Assembly: GCA_028822935.1 (NCBI GenBank)
Contig: JAPKCM010000024.1
Span: forward strand, 1-64,000
DNA: 64,000 bases
Source of the DNA: Akkermansiaceae bacterium
GTDB lineage: Bacteria > Verrucomicrobiota > Verrucomicrobiia > Verrucomicrobiales > Akkermansiaceae
Reading direction: 5' to 3'
This document shows, piece after piece, positions 34,238-43,849 of this stretch (position 1 is the first letter of the stretch; each line of letters starts with the position of its first letter). The notes under the pieces were generated by a model. That model was given only the letters and a program-made list of their open reading frames with translations, ran no database searches and was not told where the DNA came from. The translations under genes were made by a program, and so were the position numbers.

Positions 34238-37200
34238 ATGAAAAAGATAGTCATCCCCATCTGGCGATCGTTAGCAGCACTTCTATGTTCGCTAAACGTC
34301 GCCGTAGCCGCCAACTTTTATCCGATTTCGGATGTCTCATCAACGAGCACCGATTTCTATCTGGTATCGAATCTGCGGCAGGGACCGGGCTCCGGTTTCG
34401 TGGCTACCGAGCCCCACGACCAGCTCGGGGGCGGAGCGTCCCACACCTGGGTCACCGACGCTCCCAACGGCGGAGGCGACTACTACGCCAACGGGGTTCC
34501 AGATCCGGTTCTGGTATTCGATCTTGGTGCTGATCACTTCCTGAGTGAGATGAGCACTTGGGGCTATGCCGATAGCAACACGAATGGAGCAAAGGACTTT
34601 TCACTACGCTTCGCGACTAGCGACGAAGGTGCAAGTGGGTTTGGTAACTCGATTACCTATAATCCTAGTTTCGCTGCCGCCTTCCCAACAGCCGGGCGCG
34701 ATAGCCACGCGTTCTCCCAGAGCGTTACCGCTCGCTATGTTGAGATGTCGATCAGTGACAACTGGCGCGGCCTGCAAGGCGGAACGCCCGGGGGTGATCG
34801 AGTCGGTCTTGGGGAGGTCGCCTTCGAAGATTCCGCACCCGTAGTGGATTTGAAGATCGACCTGCCTCCCAACTTCGACCTGAGCCTCGACGGGTCAGTG
34901 CAGACATTCGATATTCCGGTCGGCAACCTAGGCATGACACAGATGCTCAGCATTAGCAGTCTATCCTTTGCTGGTGCGGATGCGGGCGCGTTCTCCGAGC
35001 TATCCCTCCCGGCACCCATTACGCCGGGCGGAAACAGCATTATTCAGATCAGTTTCAATCCGGGCGGAAAATCGGGGAACATTTCCGCAGATCTCATCGT
35101 GCTGAGCAACGACCCTGAGTCACCTATCGTGATCGTGTCCATGACCGGATTTCTGCACGATCCAAAACTAGTAGTCGCCGATAGTTTTGATTTCGGTGCG
35201 TTCGATTCTGATGTGACCGGGTCACAGCCCGGTTCGCTCGCGATCTCTAACAGTGGCAGCGGGAAAACGCTGTCGATCTCGAACACTTCGATTGTCGGCA
35301 GAGACGCCGATCACTTTACAGTCACGTCCCAACCTGACGGTCTCGCCCCATCCGCTACGGGGATGATCGGCCTCACCTTTAACCCGCTTGGCGAGGAAGG
35401 TATTTTCAGCACCCAGCTGACGATCACCTCGAACGATGCCGCCGATCCGACCGCAGTCGTCAACCTCACTGCGCTGGTCGGCGACCTGATCCCGAATTCC
35501 AGCGTGCGCATCAACGAGTTCATGGCGAGCAACGGCGAGACACTGAACGATGGCGACGGAAACTCATCGGACTGGATCGAGATTTACAACGCTGGCCCTG
35601 GACCAGCGGACATCTCCGGCTGGTATCTTACCGACAGTGCTGGCGACTTGAGTAAATGGCGTTTCCCGGCGACAACCATCTCCGAGAATGACTTCCTGGT
35701 CGTCTTCGCCTCCGGGCAGGGCAACGATCGCTATGTCGATGCCGGTGGATCTCTGCACACCAATTTTAAACTGACGACCGGCGGCGAGTACCTCGCCTTG
35801 GTTAAAGATGACGCCACGACCATCGTCACCGAGTTCGCGCCCGCTTTCCCGGCTCAGTTCAGCGACATCGCCTACGGGACGTTCCGGAGTGGCGGCTCCG
35901 TCGCCAATCTCATCGGGAGTTCCGCTGCCGAAGTGTTGGTGCCAACCGACGGATCGTTGGGCAACACGTGGCAGCTCGACTCCTTCGCGCCCGGCGCTAG
36001 CTGGATCAGCGGAACCGGGCAGGGAGTCGGCTATGACAATGGCTCAGGCTACCTCCCTTTCATCACGACTAATGTCCTGACGGATATGCGAGGCAATGGG
36101 ACCTCCGCGTTCATCCGCCTGCCATTCGATCTCACTGATGCCTCAACGGTCACCGCGCTCTCGTTCACCTTCCGCTACGACGACGGGTTCGTTGCCTATC
36201 TCAACGGGACTGAAATTGCCAATCGAAACGTCCCGGCGAACCCGGCTTGGGACGACGTCGCAAACAGTAATATCAGCGAAAGTGCCAACTTCGAAACGAT
36301 CGATGTCTCCGCATTCCTCACGGACCTGCAGAATGGTGGGAATGTCCTCGCGATTCACGGTCTCAATCGCTCGTCCGGCAGTTCTGATTTCTTAATCGAT
36401 GTCGAACTCCAAGCGACGCTCGCCGGAAGCGGCCCGCTGTCGTTGGGCTATCTGAATGCTCCCACACCAGACCTGCCGAACTCTTCGGGCGCAACTCCGG
36501 GGCCGGAGATCACCAGCACATCATACTCCCCGGCGCGACCAACCTCGACCCAGAGTATCGTCGTCAACGCCGAGATCGCCCCGCGTCTGGAAGCGATCTC
36601 TTCGGCTAGCTTAATCTACCGCGTCGGTTACGGAAACGAGACAACCATCCCGATGGCCCATTTGGGTGGGGGCTCCTACACTGCGACCATCCCCGCGTCG
36701 GCTTACGACCTGGGTAACATGATCCGCTGGTCGGTAAGCGCCGATGATACCGGAAACAATACCGGACGCGCGCCGGTTTTCCTCGACGACACTGGCAACA
36801 ACCAATCACCTGAGTATTTCGGCACCGTCACCCAAGATCCATCGGCGACCTCCGAACTCCCGACCTTCGAGTGGTTCACCCAGAGTCGGTCCGCCAGCCA
36901 TTCCCGCACGGGTGCACGGGCCTCAGTGTATTTTAATGACCGTTTCTACGACAACATCTACGTCCGCCAGCGGGGACAGGCGACCAACGGCAGCGACTCA
37001 CAAAAATTCAATTTTAACAAGGCCGACCCGTTCTTTGCCAATGCCGAAATTCCGGCGGTCGGAGAGATCAACATCAACGGCCGGGGCGCAGACAGCACTC
37101 ACGTCAGACAGACCTTGTCGTTCGACGCCCACCGCGAAGCTGGCGTCGCCAGCTGCCTCTCGGAACTCTGGCAGTTGCGGGTCAACGGTGGCAGTGATCG

Positions 37201-39088
37201 GGTCGGTGTTTTCATCGAACAGGTCGGTGAGGATTTTCTCAAACGTAACAACTACGACCCCGACGGTGATCTTTACAAGATGGTGCAACGCTCGAACTTG
37301 AATCCTGTTTTCTTCGATATCATCACCGGCATCGAAAAGAAGACCAACGACAAGACGGATTTGAGCACACTCGGTGACTTTGTCGATGGCTTGAATTTAC
37401 CGACTTCCGCCCAGCGCCGGGCCTACGTCATCGACAACATCGATATCCCGCAGATGCTCAACTATCTTGCCGCTCGATCGATCATTCAGGACGCAGATGA
37501 CCTGCGAAAGAATTTCTATGTCTACAGCGACATTCATGGCGACTGTCGTTGGCGCATCTACCCTTGGGACAAAGATTTCACCTTCGGCGTCCGCGGCGAC
37601 GGGGGCACACATCTGCCTCACCCGTTTTTCGGAGACGAGGAGCACAAGAAGCAAAACGCGAACCAGTGGAACATTCTCTTCGATGTCCTCTTCGAGGAAA
37701 CCACAACGCAGCGTCTCTATTTGCGCCGCCTGCGAACCCTGATGGACGATCTTCTGCAGCCCTCCTCGACACCTTCAGCCCAGCGCTATTTCGAAAACCG
37801 CGCCAATGAAATCATCGGTCCTGCATCGCCTCCGTTGAGCAGCAACATTAACTCTATCGCTAGCTACCTCAGCAGCCGACGCAGCATCTTGTTCAACAAC
37901 TATCCGTCGCTCATCCCGGACTCACAGCCATTGAATCCGGACATCACCATCGCTGCTACCGAATACAATCCGGTCTCAGGTAACCAGGGCGAGGAATACA
38001 TTCGAGTCAGCAACGGAGAGAACACCGAGATCGACATCTCCGGTTGGACAATCAGCGGTGGTGTCGACTTCACTTTTGCCCCTGGCACAGTGATAGAGCG
38101 TAATGGCGATCTTTATATTTGTCCTGACACCAAGGCCTTCATCAATCGTTCGTCCTCGCCCACAGGCGACGAGTTCCATCTTGCTGTCGGCCCCTACTCC
38201 GGCCACCTCTCTAATTTCGGTGAAACCCTTTCTCTCAGTGATGCAGACGCCGTCATCGTCGATATATTTACTACCTCTGTCGATCCTAGCGACGCGCAAC
38301 TCTTCCTGGTTGTCAGCGAGATCATGTATCATCCCGCCGACCCGACCCCTGACGCTGAGTTCATCGAACTGATGAACACCAGTAACACCGTGACGCTAGA
38401 TCTAGGTAACGTGAAATTCACCGCCGGCATCGACTACACCTTCCCTGGGGGGACAATGCTGCCACCGGGCGCACGCATCGTGGTCAGCTTTACCGATTTT
38501 CAAAACGGTTCGCGTCTCAACAACGGCAGCGACCGCGTAAAATTAGAGGATGCCACCAACAGTACTATCAGAGATTTCACCTACAACGACAACGCCCCTT
38601 GGCCAATCGAAGCCGATGGTGTTGGCTTTAGCCTAATCCTCATTGCCCCCGCGAGCACGCCGGACCACGGTGATCCATTCAACTGGCGGAGCAGCACGAC
38701 GGCCGGGGGCAATCCTGGCACCAGCGATTCGGACATCTTCACGGGCAACCCCACTGACGACATCGACAACGACGGAATTACGGCTCTCCTGGAGCACGCC
38801 CTGGGCACCTCTGACGGAAATCCAGATCCCCAACCCCTCACCATCAGCACCAACGGCGGGCAACTCACGGTGAGTCTGCAAACCAATCACGGTGCCGACG
38901 ACATCGCCCTAACCCTGGAGTTCTCCACCGATCTGCTTGGGTGGAATGCTGCACCGCAGGATCTATTTTCAGTGACTGTCATTAATAATGGCGATGGCAC
39001 GGAAACGCTCACCTATGAGAGTAGCCCTACCTTTTTGGATGAATATCAACGCCAATTCCTCCGAATTCACGCTGAGCTACTGCCATAA
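34238..39088 (+). CDS. Giant secreted CotH protein with lamin-tail and anchor domains
   Basis: A 1616-residue exported protein with a signal peptide (MKKIVIPIWRSLAALLCSLNVAVA) and an N-terminal discoidin-like domain (about 28-205). Two choice-of-anchor D-type repeats follow (about 210-420), each with LAISNSGSGKTLSI-like strands. A lamin-tail domain (SVRINEFMASNGE) and a jelly-roll domain (YDDGFVAYLNGTEI) come next. A CotH kinase-like domain (about 900-1230) contains YVRQRGQATNG, FNFNKAD, DRVGVFIEQVGEDFL and YPWDKDF. Two further lamin-tail domains and a D-rich C-terminal sandwich complete the chain. CotH proteins are atypical protein kinases known from spore coats, and in PVC bacteria they occur in large surface proteins. 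The gene lies downstream of the lectin-kinase on the same strand. Confidence 0.82.
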   Translation: MKKIVIPIWRSLAALLCSLNVAVAANFYPISDVSSTSTDFYLVSNLRQGPGSGFVATEPHDQLGGGASHTWVTDAPNGGGDYYANGVPDPVLVFDLGADHFLSEMSTWGYADSNTNGAKDFSLRFATSDEGASGFGNSITYNPSFAAAFPTAGRDSHAFSQSVTARYVEMSISDNWRGLQGGTPGGDRVGLGEVAFEDSAPVVDLKIDLPPNFDLSLDGSVQTFDIPVGNLGMTQMLSISSLSFAGADAGAFSELSLPAPITPGGNSIIQISFNPGGKSGNISADLIVLSNDPESPIVIVSMTGFLHDPKLVVADSFDFGAFDSDVTGSQPGSLAISNSGSGKTLSISNTSIVGRDADHFTVTSQPDGLAPSATGMIGLTFNPLGEEGIFSTQLTITSNDAADPTAVVNLTALVGDLIPNSSVRINEFMASNGETLNDGDGNSSDWIEIYNAGPGPADISGWYLTDSAGDLSKWRFPATTISENDFLVVFASGQGNDRYVDAGGSLHTNFKLTTGGEYLALVKDDATTIVTEFAPAFPAQFSDIAYGTFRSGGSVANLIGSSAAEVLVPTDGSLGNTWQLDSFAPGASWISGTGQGVGYDNGSGYLPFITTNVLTDMRGNGTSAFIRLPFDLTDASTVTALSFTFRYDDGFVAYLNGTEIANRNVPANPAWDDVANSNISESANFETIDVSAFLTDLQNGGNVLAIHGLNRSSGSSDFLIDVELQATLAGSGPLSLGYLNAPTPDLPNSSGATPGPEITSTSYSPARPTSTQSIVVNAEIAPRLEAISSASLIYRVGYGNETTIPMAHLGGGSYTATIPASAYDLGNMIRWSVSADDTGNNTGRAPVFLDDTGNNQSPEYFGTVTQDPSATSELPTFEWFTQSRSASHSRTGARASVYFNDRFYDNIYVRQRGQATNGSDSQKFNFNKADPFFANAEIPAVGEININGRGADSTHVRQTLSFDAHREAGVASCLSELWQLRVNGGSDRVGVFIEQVGEDFLKRNNYDPDGDLYKMVQRSNLNPVFFDIITGIEKKTNDKTDLSTLGDFVDGLNLPTSAQRRAYVIDNIDIPQMLNYLAARSIIQDADDLRKNFYVYSDIHGDCRWRIYPWDKDFTFGVRGDGGTHLPHPFFGDEEHKKQNANQWNILFDVLFEETTTQRLYLRRLRTLMDDLLQPSSTPSAQRYFENRANEIIGPASPPLSSNINSIASYLSSRRSILFNNYPSLIPDSQPLNPDITIAATEYNPVSGNQGEEYIRVSNGENTEIDISGWTISGGVDFTFAPGTVIERNGDLYICPDTKAFINRSSSPTGDEFHLAVGPYSGHLSNFGETLSLSDADAVIVDIFTTSVDPSDAQLFLVVSEIMYHPADPTPDAEFIELMNTSNTVTLDLGNVKFTAGIDYTFPGGTMLPPGARIVVSFTDFQNGSRLNNGSDRVKLEDATNSTIRDFTYNDNAPWPIEADGVGFSLILIAPASTPDHGDPFNWRSSTTAGGNPGTSDSDIFTGNPTDDIDNDGITALLEHALGTSDGNPDPQPLTISTNGGQLTVSLQTNHGADDIALTLEFSTDLLGWNAAPQDLFSVTVINNGDGTETLTYESSPTFLDEYQRQFLRIHAELLP

Positions 39089-39222
39089 GAATCTATGACA
39101 AAACTCGAGTTTTTCGCCAGGGTAAGTAGCGATATGGTATTTACGCACTTTTGGTGAGTGAACAATCGCAAAGAGATCTCCCGGGAGTTGCTGAGGTATT
39201 TGGCAGAGGTGAAAACGAGCCC

Positions 39223-41067
39223 CTACCCTTTCGTCCCACTCTCGAACTCCTGCTGCAACTGATGCGTGTAGAGCGCGTGGTAGTGCCCCTTCTCCGCCAT
39301 CAGATCCTTGTGCCTACCAATCTCAATGATGCGCCCTTTCTCGATCACGAGAATCCGATCAGCAGTCCTGATCGTCGACAAACGGTGCGCGATCACGAAA
39401 CTGATCCGGCCTTGAAAAATCTCCAGCAGCCCCTGCTGGATCAATTGCTCGGTCTCGGTGTCGATCGATGACGTCGCCTCGTCCATGATGAAGATCGCCG
39501 GGTCTGCCAGGACGGTCCGAGCAAAAGACACCAATTGCTTCTGCCCCGTGGAAAGACGGTTACCGCCCTCCCCGACATCGGTGTCGTAGCCGTCTTCCAA
39601 GGCCTGGATGAAGCCATCCGCATTCACGCGTCGTGCCGCCTCACGCACCTCCTCGTCGCTCGCCTCCAGTCGTCCATAACGAATATTCTCCCGCACCGAT
39701 CCACTGAATAAGTGCGGGCTCTGCAACACGACCCCAAGGTTCGACTGATACCATTCCAAACTGCGCTCCCGCAAATCCTCGCCGTTCACCAGGATCGCTC
39801 CCACGGTCGGTTCATAGAACCGCGCCACGAGGTTCACGATGGTGCTCTTGCCGCCACCGCTTGCTCCCACCAATGCGATCGTTTCACCCGATTGCACGTT
39901 CAGATTAAAATCCTTCAGCACCTCCTCGCCTGTCTCGTAGGAGAAATCCACTCCGCAGAAATCGATACCCCCAATCTCCCGCGTCCCACCGTCCGGTGCC
40001 ACATCCGCAGGGCGGTCCTCGCGGTCCCACTCCGCAAGCTTCGCTTTCACCTCATCGTTGTCACTGATCCCCGGCACCGTCGCCAACAACTCGAGCACCC
40101 GCTCGCCCGCCGCCTGGGCACCCTGCATTTGCACCAGCACCTGCGCGATTTGATTAATCGGATTGAAAAATTGCCCAGCGTAAAAAATAAAGGCAACCAA
40201 GGTCCCTAGAGTCATCTCATCGCTAATCACATCCGCACCACCACGCCAGAGCGCTACCCCGCCCGCCACGCTCCCCAACGTGAGCACCATCGGAATGTAG
40301 ACTGCTGACTGCAGTGCATTCTTCATCGAGACTCCGAACATCTGCATCGAAAGCCCTTGGAACTCATCAAGGTTTTCCTCTTCGCGCACCAGTGCCTTGC
40401 TCGTACGCAATCCCTGCAAGGCCTCCGAAAAAGACGCCGTAATCATCGAGTTAAACTTCCGCGTGTCCCGCGAACTCAAAAGCAACTTCTTTTGAAAGAT
40501 CGCGCTGATGACAATCAAGGGCGGCACCACCGAGAGCACTAGTAGACCGAGCACCGGGTTCAGGACGACCAGGATCACCGCGATCATGAATACCAGACAA
40601 AACGCCCAGACGAGATCCAGCGTCCCCCATGCGATGATGCGGGAGAGCTTGTCACAATCCGAAGTGAGTCGAGAAATCAACCATCCCATCGGCCGGTGAT
40701 CGAAGTAGCTAAACTCCAGTTCCTGCAAACGCTGGAAGCAGTCGCGCCGGATGTCGTGGCTCATGTGATTCGCCAGGCCGCCCGCCGACCGGATAAAGAT
40801 CAACACCCCAATCGACAGCGCGATGATCAACGTCAAGTAGGTCGCTATATGCGGGGCAAGATCCATCATAGAATTGATCTCGTTCACGTCGTCCACCGTC
40901 CAGCGGGTCACCAAGGCAAAGCTGGCATCCACCCCTGCGATCGCCACCGCCGAGACCGCCAGCGGGATCAAAAACCGCTTGTAGCGCATAGCGAGACGAA
41001 AGACCTTCTTCCACAGGCTCATATCAAACTTCTCGCTAAACGCGTCTTCTGGAACTTCGGAGTTCAT
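39223..41067 (-). CDS. ABC exporter subunit B, canonical catalytic site
   Basis: A 614-residue half-transporter with six transmembrane helices (about 30-320) followed by a nucleotide-binding domain. Walker A is GASGGGKST (401-409), the signature is a degenerate LSTGQ (505-509), and Walker B is IFIMDE with catalytic Glu530 and a downstream H-loop (IAHRLST). It starts inside the stop of the partner gene (ATGA overlap). In heterodimeric exporters such as TM287/288 one partner has Glu with a degenerate signature, as here. The substrate is unknown; lipid or drug export are the usual roles. Confidence 0.85.
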   Translation of the reverse strand: MNSEVPEDAFSEKFDMSLWKKVFRLAMRYKRFLIPLAVSAVAIAGVDASFALVTRWTVDDVNEINSMMDLAPHIATYLTLIIALSIGVLIFIRSAGGLANHMSHDIRRDCFQRLQELEFSYFDHRPMGWLISRLTSDCDKLSRIIAWGTLDLVWAFCLVFMIAVILVVLNPVLGLLVLSVVPPLIVISAIFQKKLLLSSRDTRKFNSMITASFSEALQGLRTSKALVREEENLDEFQGLSMQMFGVSMKNALQSAVYIPMVLTLGSVAGGVALWRGGADVISDEMTLGTLVAFIFYAGQFFNPINQIAQVLVQMQGAQAAGERVLELLATVPGISDNDEVKAKLAEWDREDRPADVAPDGGTREIGGIDFCGVDFSYETGEEVLKDFNLNVQSGETIALVGASGGGKSTIVNLVARFYEPTVGAILVNGEDLRERSLEWYQSNLGVVLQSPHLFSGSVRENIRYGRLEASDEEVREAARRVNADGFIQALEDGYDTDVGEGGNRLSTGQKQLVSFARTVLADPAIFIMDEATSSIDTETEQLIQQGLLEIFQGRISFVIAHRLSTIRTADRILVIEKGRIIEIGRHKDLMAEKGHYHALYTHQLQQEFESGTKG

Positions 41068-42902
41068 GATTTATCGGAGTTCAAGAGTTCGTTTTCCAAA
41101 GACGTTTGAATCGTCCACAGACGACGATAGAGCCCCTCCGCCTCCACCAATTCCGCATGCGTGCCCTCCTGGCTGATGCGCCCGCCCTCCAAGACAATGA
41201 TCTTGTCAGCGTGGGCTAGCGTAGACAACCGGTGCGCGATCACGAGCGTCGTCCGCCGCCCGTGACGACTCCGCAGCGCCTCGAGAATCGTGGCCTCGGT
41301 TTTGGCGTCGACCGCGCTCAGTGCGTCGTCGAGCAACAGCACCGGAGTGTCCTGCAACAGAGCCCGAGCCAAGGCCACCCGCTGACGTTGTCCGCCGGAG
41401 AGCGTCACCCCGCGCTCCCCAACCATGGTCGAATACCCCGCGCCAAAGCTTGAGATCGTATCGTGAATATCCGCCAGTCCCGCCGCCTCGGTCACATCAT
41501 CGTCCACCGCTCCGCCGCGGCTCAAGCTAATGTTTTCCCCGATCGTTTTTGAGTAGAGAAACGGCTCCTGCATCACTACGCTGAATTGCGCCCTCACCCA
41601 TTGTCGATCCAGGTCCGTCAACTCGTGACCATCGAAACGGATCGACCCCGACTGATAGTCATAAAGGCGCAACAACAGGCTCATAATAGTCGACTTCCCC
41701 GAACCCGACGGCCCGACAATCGCCAAAGTTTGCCCGGGCTCCACCCTAAAGGAAATGCCATTGAGCTCCGTCTCCTCGTCATTATAGCCGAACACCAAAT
41801 TCGCCACCTCGATCCTCCCCTCCACCGGCTTAGCGGGAGTAGCCAGCGCCTGCGGAGCTCTCTCTTCGGGCTCCGACAAGATCTCGCCCATCCGCGTCAA
41901 GGCCACCACCGACTTACCAAGTTCCGTCAGGGTTCGTCCCATCTGGCGCACCGGCCACAGCAGCATATTCAGGAACATCAGAAACGCGAACAGAGTCCCC
42001 ACCGTCAGCGATCCCATCGCAATGAAGTAAGCGCCAGAGAACAAGACTAGAGCTTGCTGAATCAGCACCACCAAATCTGAGATGGACCAATACCACGCCA
42101 TCAAACGAAGGAGGCGCAGACTACGGTCGCGGTAAAGTTGGTTGGGCTCCGCAAACTTGCAAATCTCAAAATCCTGCCGCGCAAAGGCTCGCACCACGCG
42201 CAAGCCCGTCAGGTTCTCCTGAACCACCCGCGTCACCTGTCCCTCCGCCTCCGCCACATCCTTGAAGAGGTGCTTCACCCGGCCCACATAGATATAACCG
42301 AAGAGGATGAGCGGCCCGATCAGCACAAAGGAAATGCCAGCCATCCGGCCATCCAGCATGATCATGAGCGGCAGAGCCGTGAGCAACAGCAGCACCGAGT
42401 TGCTCACCTCCACCACTTGGCTCGACAGGGCCAGTCGCAGCGTCTCGACGTCCGAAGTGCAGCGCTGGATCAAGTCCCCTGTTTCCGCCCGGTCATGGTA
42501 TTTCGCCGGCAACCGTTGGAGGTGATCGTAGAGCTGGTCCTTCAAGCGTCGTGCGATCCCGTCCGACGCCTCCGCCGCAAAGCGCCCTTTAAAATAAGCG
42601 AAGACACCCGCCACAGCCGTCAGAAGCACCATCAGTAGCGCGGGAAACCACAACCGCTCCCGCACGAATTCCGCTCCCCCCATCATCGCAATGACTCCCG
42701 AGGTCAACCGCCCCTCGTCCGGTTCCTGCGACAGCGCAAAATCGATCGTCGCACTCGCCACCAATGGCGTGACATAGTTGATCGCCGTGAATACGAACAA
42801 GGCCGCAATCGCCCAGGCATACTTGCCCCGAAATTCACGCATCAACTCCCACAGTAGACGCAGCGGCGATGATTTCAATGATGGTGACCGGCCGGAAGCC
42901 AT
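41064..42902 (-). CDS. ABC exporter subunit A, degenerate catalytic site
   Basis: A 612-residue half-transporter with six transmembrane helices and a nucleotide-binding domain. Walker A is GPSGSGKST (397-405), the signature is canonical LSGGQ (501-505), and Walker B is VLLLDD, in which Asp526 replaces the catalytic Glu. This is the complement of the partner protein: one ATP site combines Asp526 with LSTGQ and should be slow or inactive. The frame extends upstream to 42956, but the ATG at 42902 gives the expected N-terminus (MASGRSPSLK). The gene is first in a two-gene operon. Confidence 0.85.
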   Translation of the reverse strand: MASGRSPSLKSSPLRLLWELMREFRGKYAWAIAALFVFTAINYVTPLVASATIDFALSQEPDEGRLTSGVIAMMGGAEFVRERLWFPALLMVLLTAVAGVFAYFKGRFAAEASDGIARRLKDQLYDHLQRLPAKYHDRAETGDLIQRCTSDVETLRLALSSQVVEVSNSVLLLLTALPLMIMLDGRMAGISFVLIGPLILFGYIYVGRVKHLFKDVAEAEGQVTRVVQENLTGLRVVRAFARQDFEICKFAEPNQLYRDRSLRLLRLMAWYWSISDLVVLIQQALVLFSGAYFIAMGSLTVGTLFAFLMFLNMLLWPVRQMGRTLTELGKSVVALTRMGEILSEPEERAPQALATPAKPVEGRIEVANLVFGYNDEETELNGISFRVEPGQTLAIVGPSGSGKSTIMSLLLRLYDYQSGSIRFDGHELTDLDRQWVRAQFSVVMQEPFLYSKTIGENISLSRGGAVDDDVTEAAGLADIHDTISSFGAGYSTMVGERGVTLSGGQRQRVALARALLQDTPVLLLDDALSAVDAKTEATILEALRSRHGRRTTLVIAHRLSTLAHADKIIVLEGGRISQEGTHAELVEAEGLYRRLWTIQTSLENELLNSDKS

Positions 42903-42997
42903 GCTGGTAATTCGTATGAGCAGGCCAAGGTGGCAAGAGAATTCAGGAAAATCCACAGTCAGAGGTCCTGGCCCTCGAAGGGTCCTAACTCCGCGCA

Positions 42998-43411
42998 GTG
43001 GACGCTAAACATAACCGCTACCAAACCAATCCTTGGCACGCCGGTAAACCAGTCACCTTCATCGGCGAGCATGCCTTCAGAAACCGCACGAAGATCACAA
43101 GTATCACGATCCCTTCAACCGTCACGGGCATGACTTGCCAAGCCTTCCAGAACTGCAAGGGGTTGACTAGCGTCACCACACCCAAGAATGTCGACTACTT
43201 GGGCGAAGATGCGTCAGAAAACTATAGCACACTCAAATCTGCGATCTTCCTACGAGACGCTCTCACAGATCTTGATAAAACTGTATTCTTGGGAACGGCT
43301 CCCGAATTCACGGTTTACTTCCTAAGTGGCAACCCTGGTTTCACCACCCCGGTATGGAATGGCTACCCATCCATCGAGATCGACGGCAAGAGTCTCTATT
43401 TGGATCCTTAG
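42998..43411 (+). pseudogene. Fragment of a BspA-type leucine-rich-repeat surface protein
   Basis: The 137-residue frame contains about four LRR_5 (BspA-type) repeats (VTFIGEHAFRNRTKITSITIP, GMTCQAFQNCKGLTSVTTP, YLGEDASENYSTLKSAIFL) and the typical end FLSGNPGFTTPVWNGYPSIEID. No signal peptide is present, the start is inside the ABC gene's upstream region, and the tail after IEID is unrelated. Intact members are long secreted proteins, so this is a fragment. Confidence 0.7.
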
Positions 43412-43536
43412 ACAATACCTTGAAGCAGTGGGACGTCGCGACGGGGCGTTGTCACCGTGAGTGGGTTCTCGTTGGAAAGGAGTGGGTCTATCTTCGCGAG
43501 AATCGCACCCTGCTTGATCACAGTCCCGATGCCTAG
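43393..43536 (+). pseudogene. Fragment of a WD40-repeat protein
   Basis: In a different frame just past the leucine-rich fragment the sequence reads SLFGSLDNTLKQWDVATGRC, the end of a WD40 blade. It then continues HREWVLVGKEWVYLRENRTLL to a stop. The blade end is convincing. The last 25 codons overlap the minus-strand HlyD-like fragment and may be chance in this frame. Confidence 0.5.
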
Positions 43537-43730
43537 AGTATCGCTCACGGGGTGGGACGAGATCCAGAGACACGGAAACGTCGACCCCTTTCACTGGAGT
43601 ATCTACTGGAGGAATCGTGATTCCAGCGGTCCGTGGAGCGAGTATAGCCAAAAGAAACAACGATCAATCCGAGCAGCTCCAATAACACTCTCAACCGCTC
43701 AATCTCAAAAGTAAATTCCTGGCAATTTGG
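43440..43730 (-). pseudogene. Decayed N-terminus of an HlyD-like membrane fusion protein
   Basis: Three minus-strand frames together read as the N-terminus of a periplasmic adaptor. Frame A gives a hydrophobic helix start (RLRVLLELLGLIVV). Frame B continues FLLAILAPRTAGITIPPVDTPVKG, the usual exit from the membrane. Frame C gives VSDTLGIGTVIKQGAILAKIDP, the barrel-sandwich lipoyl-like half with the GxVLAxID pattern. At least two frameshifts are needed. Nothing of the coiled coil or barrel domains remains. Confidence 0.45.
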
Positions 43731-43849
43731 GTCCTGATGCTGTCGTCGTTTCCATTGCTCGATCTCGATTCCTGGAAGATTGTGAACTGAACGAAATGTG
43801 AATGAGAGTTGTCCACGAACTGAAGTCTGCTTGTATGGATGCCAATCCG

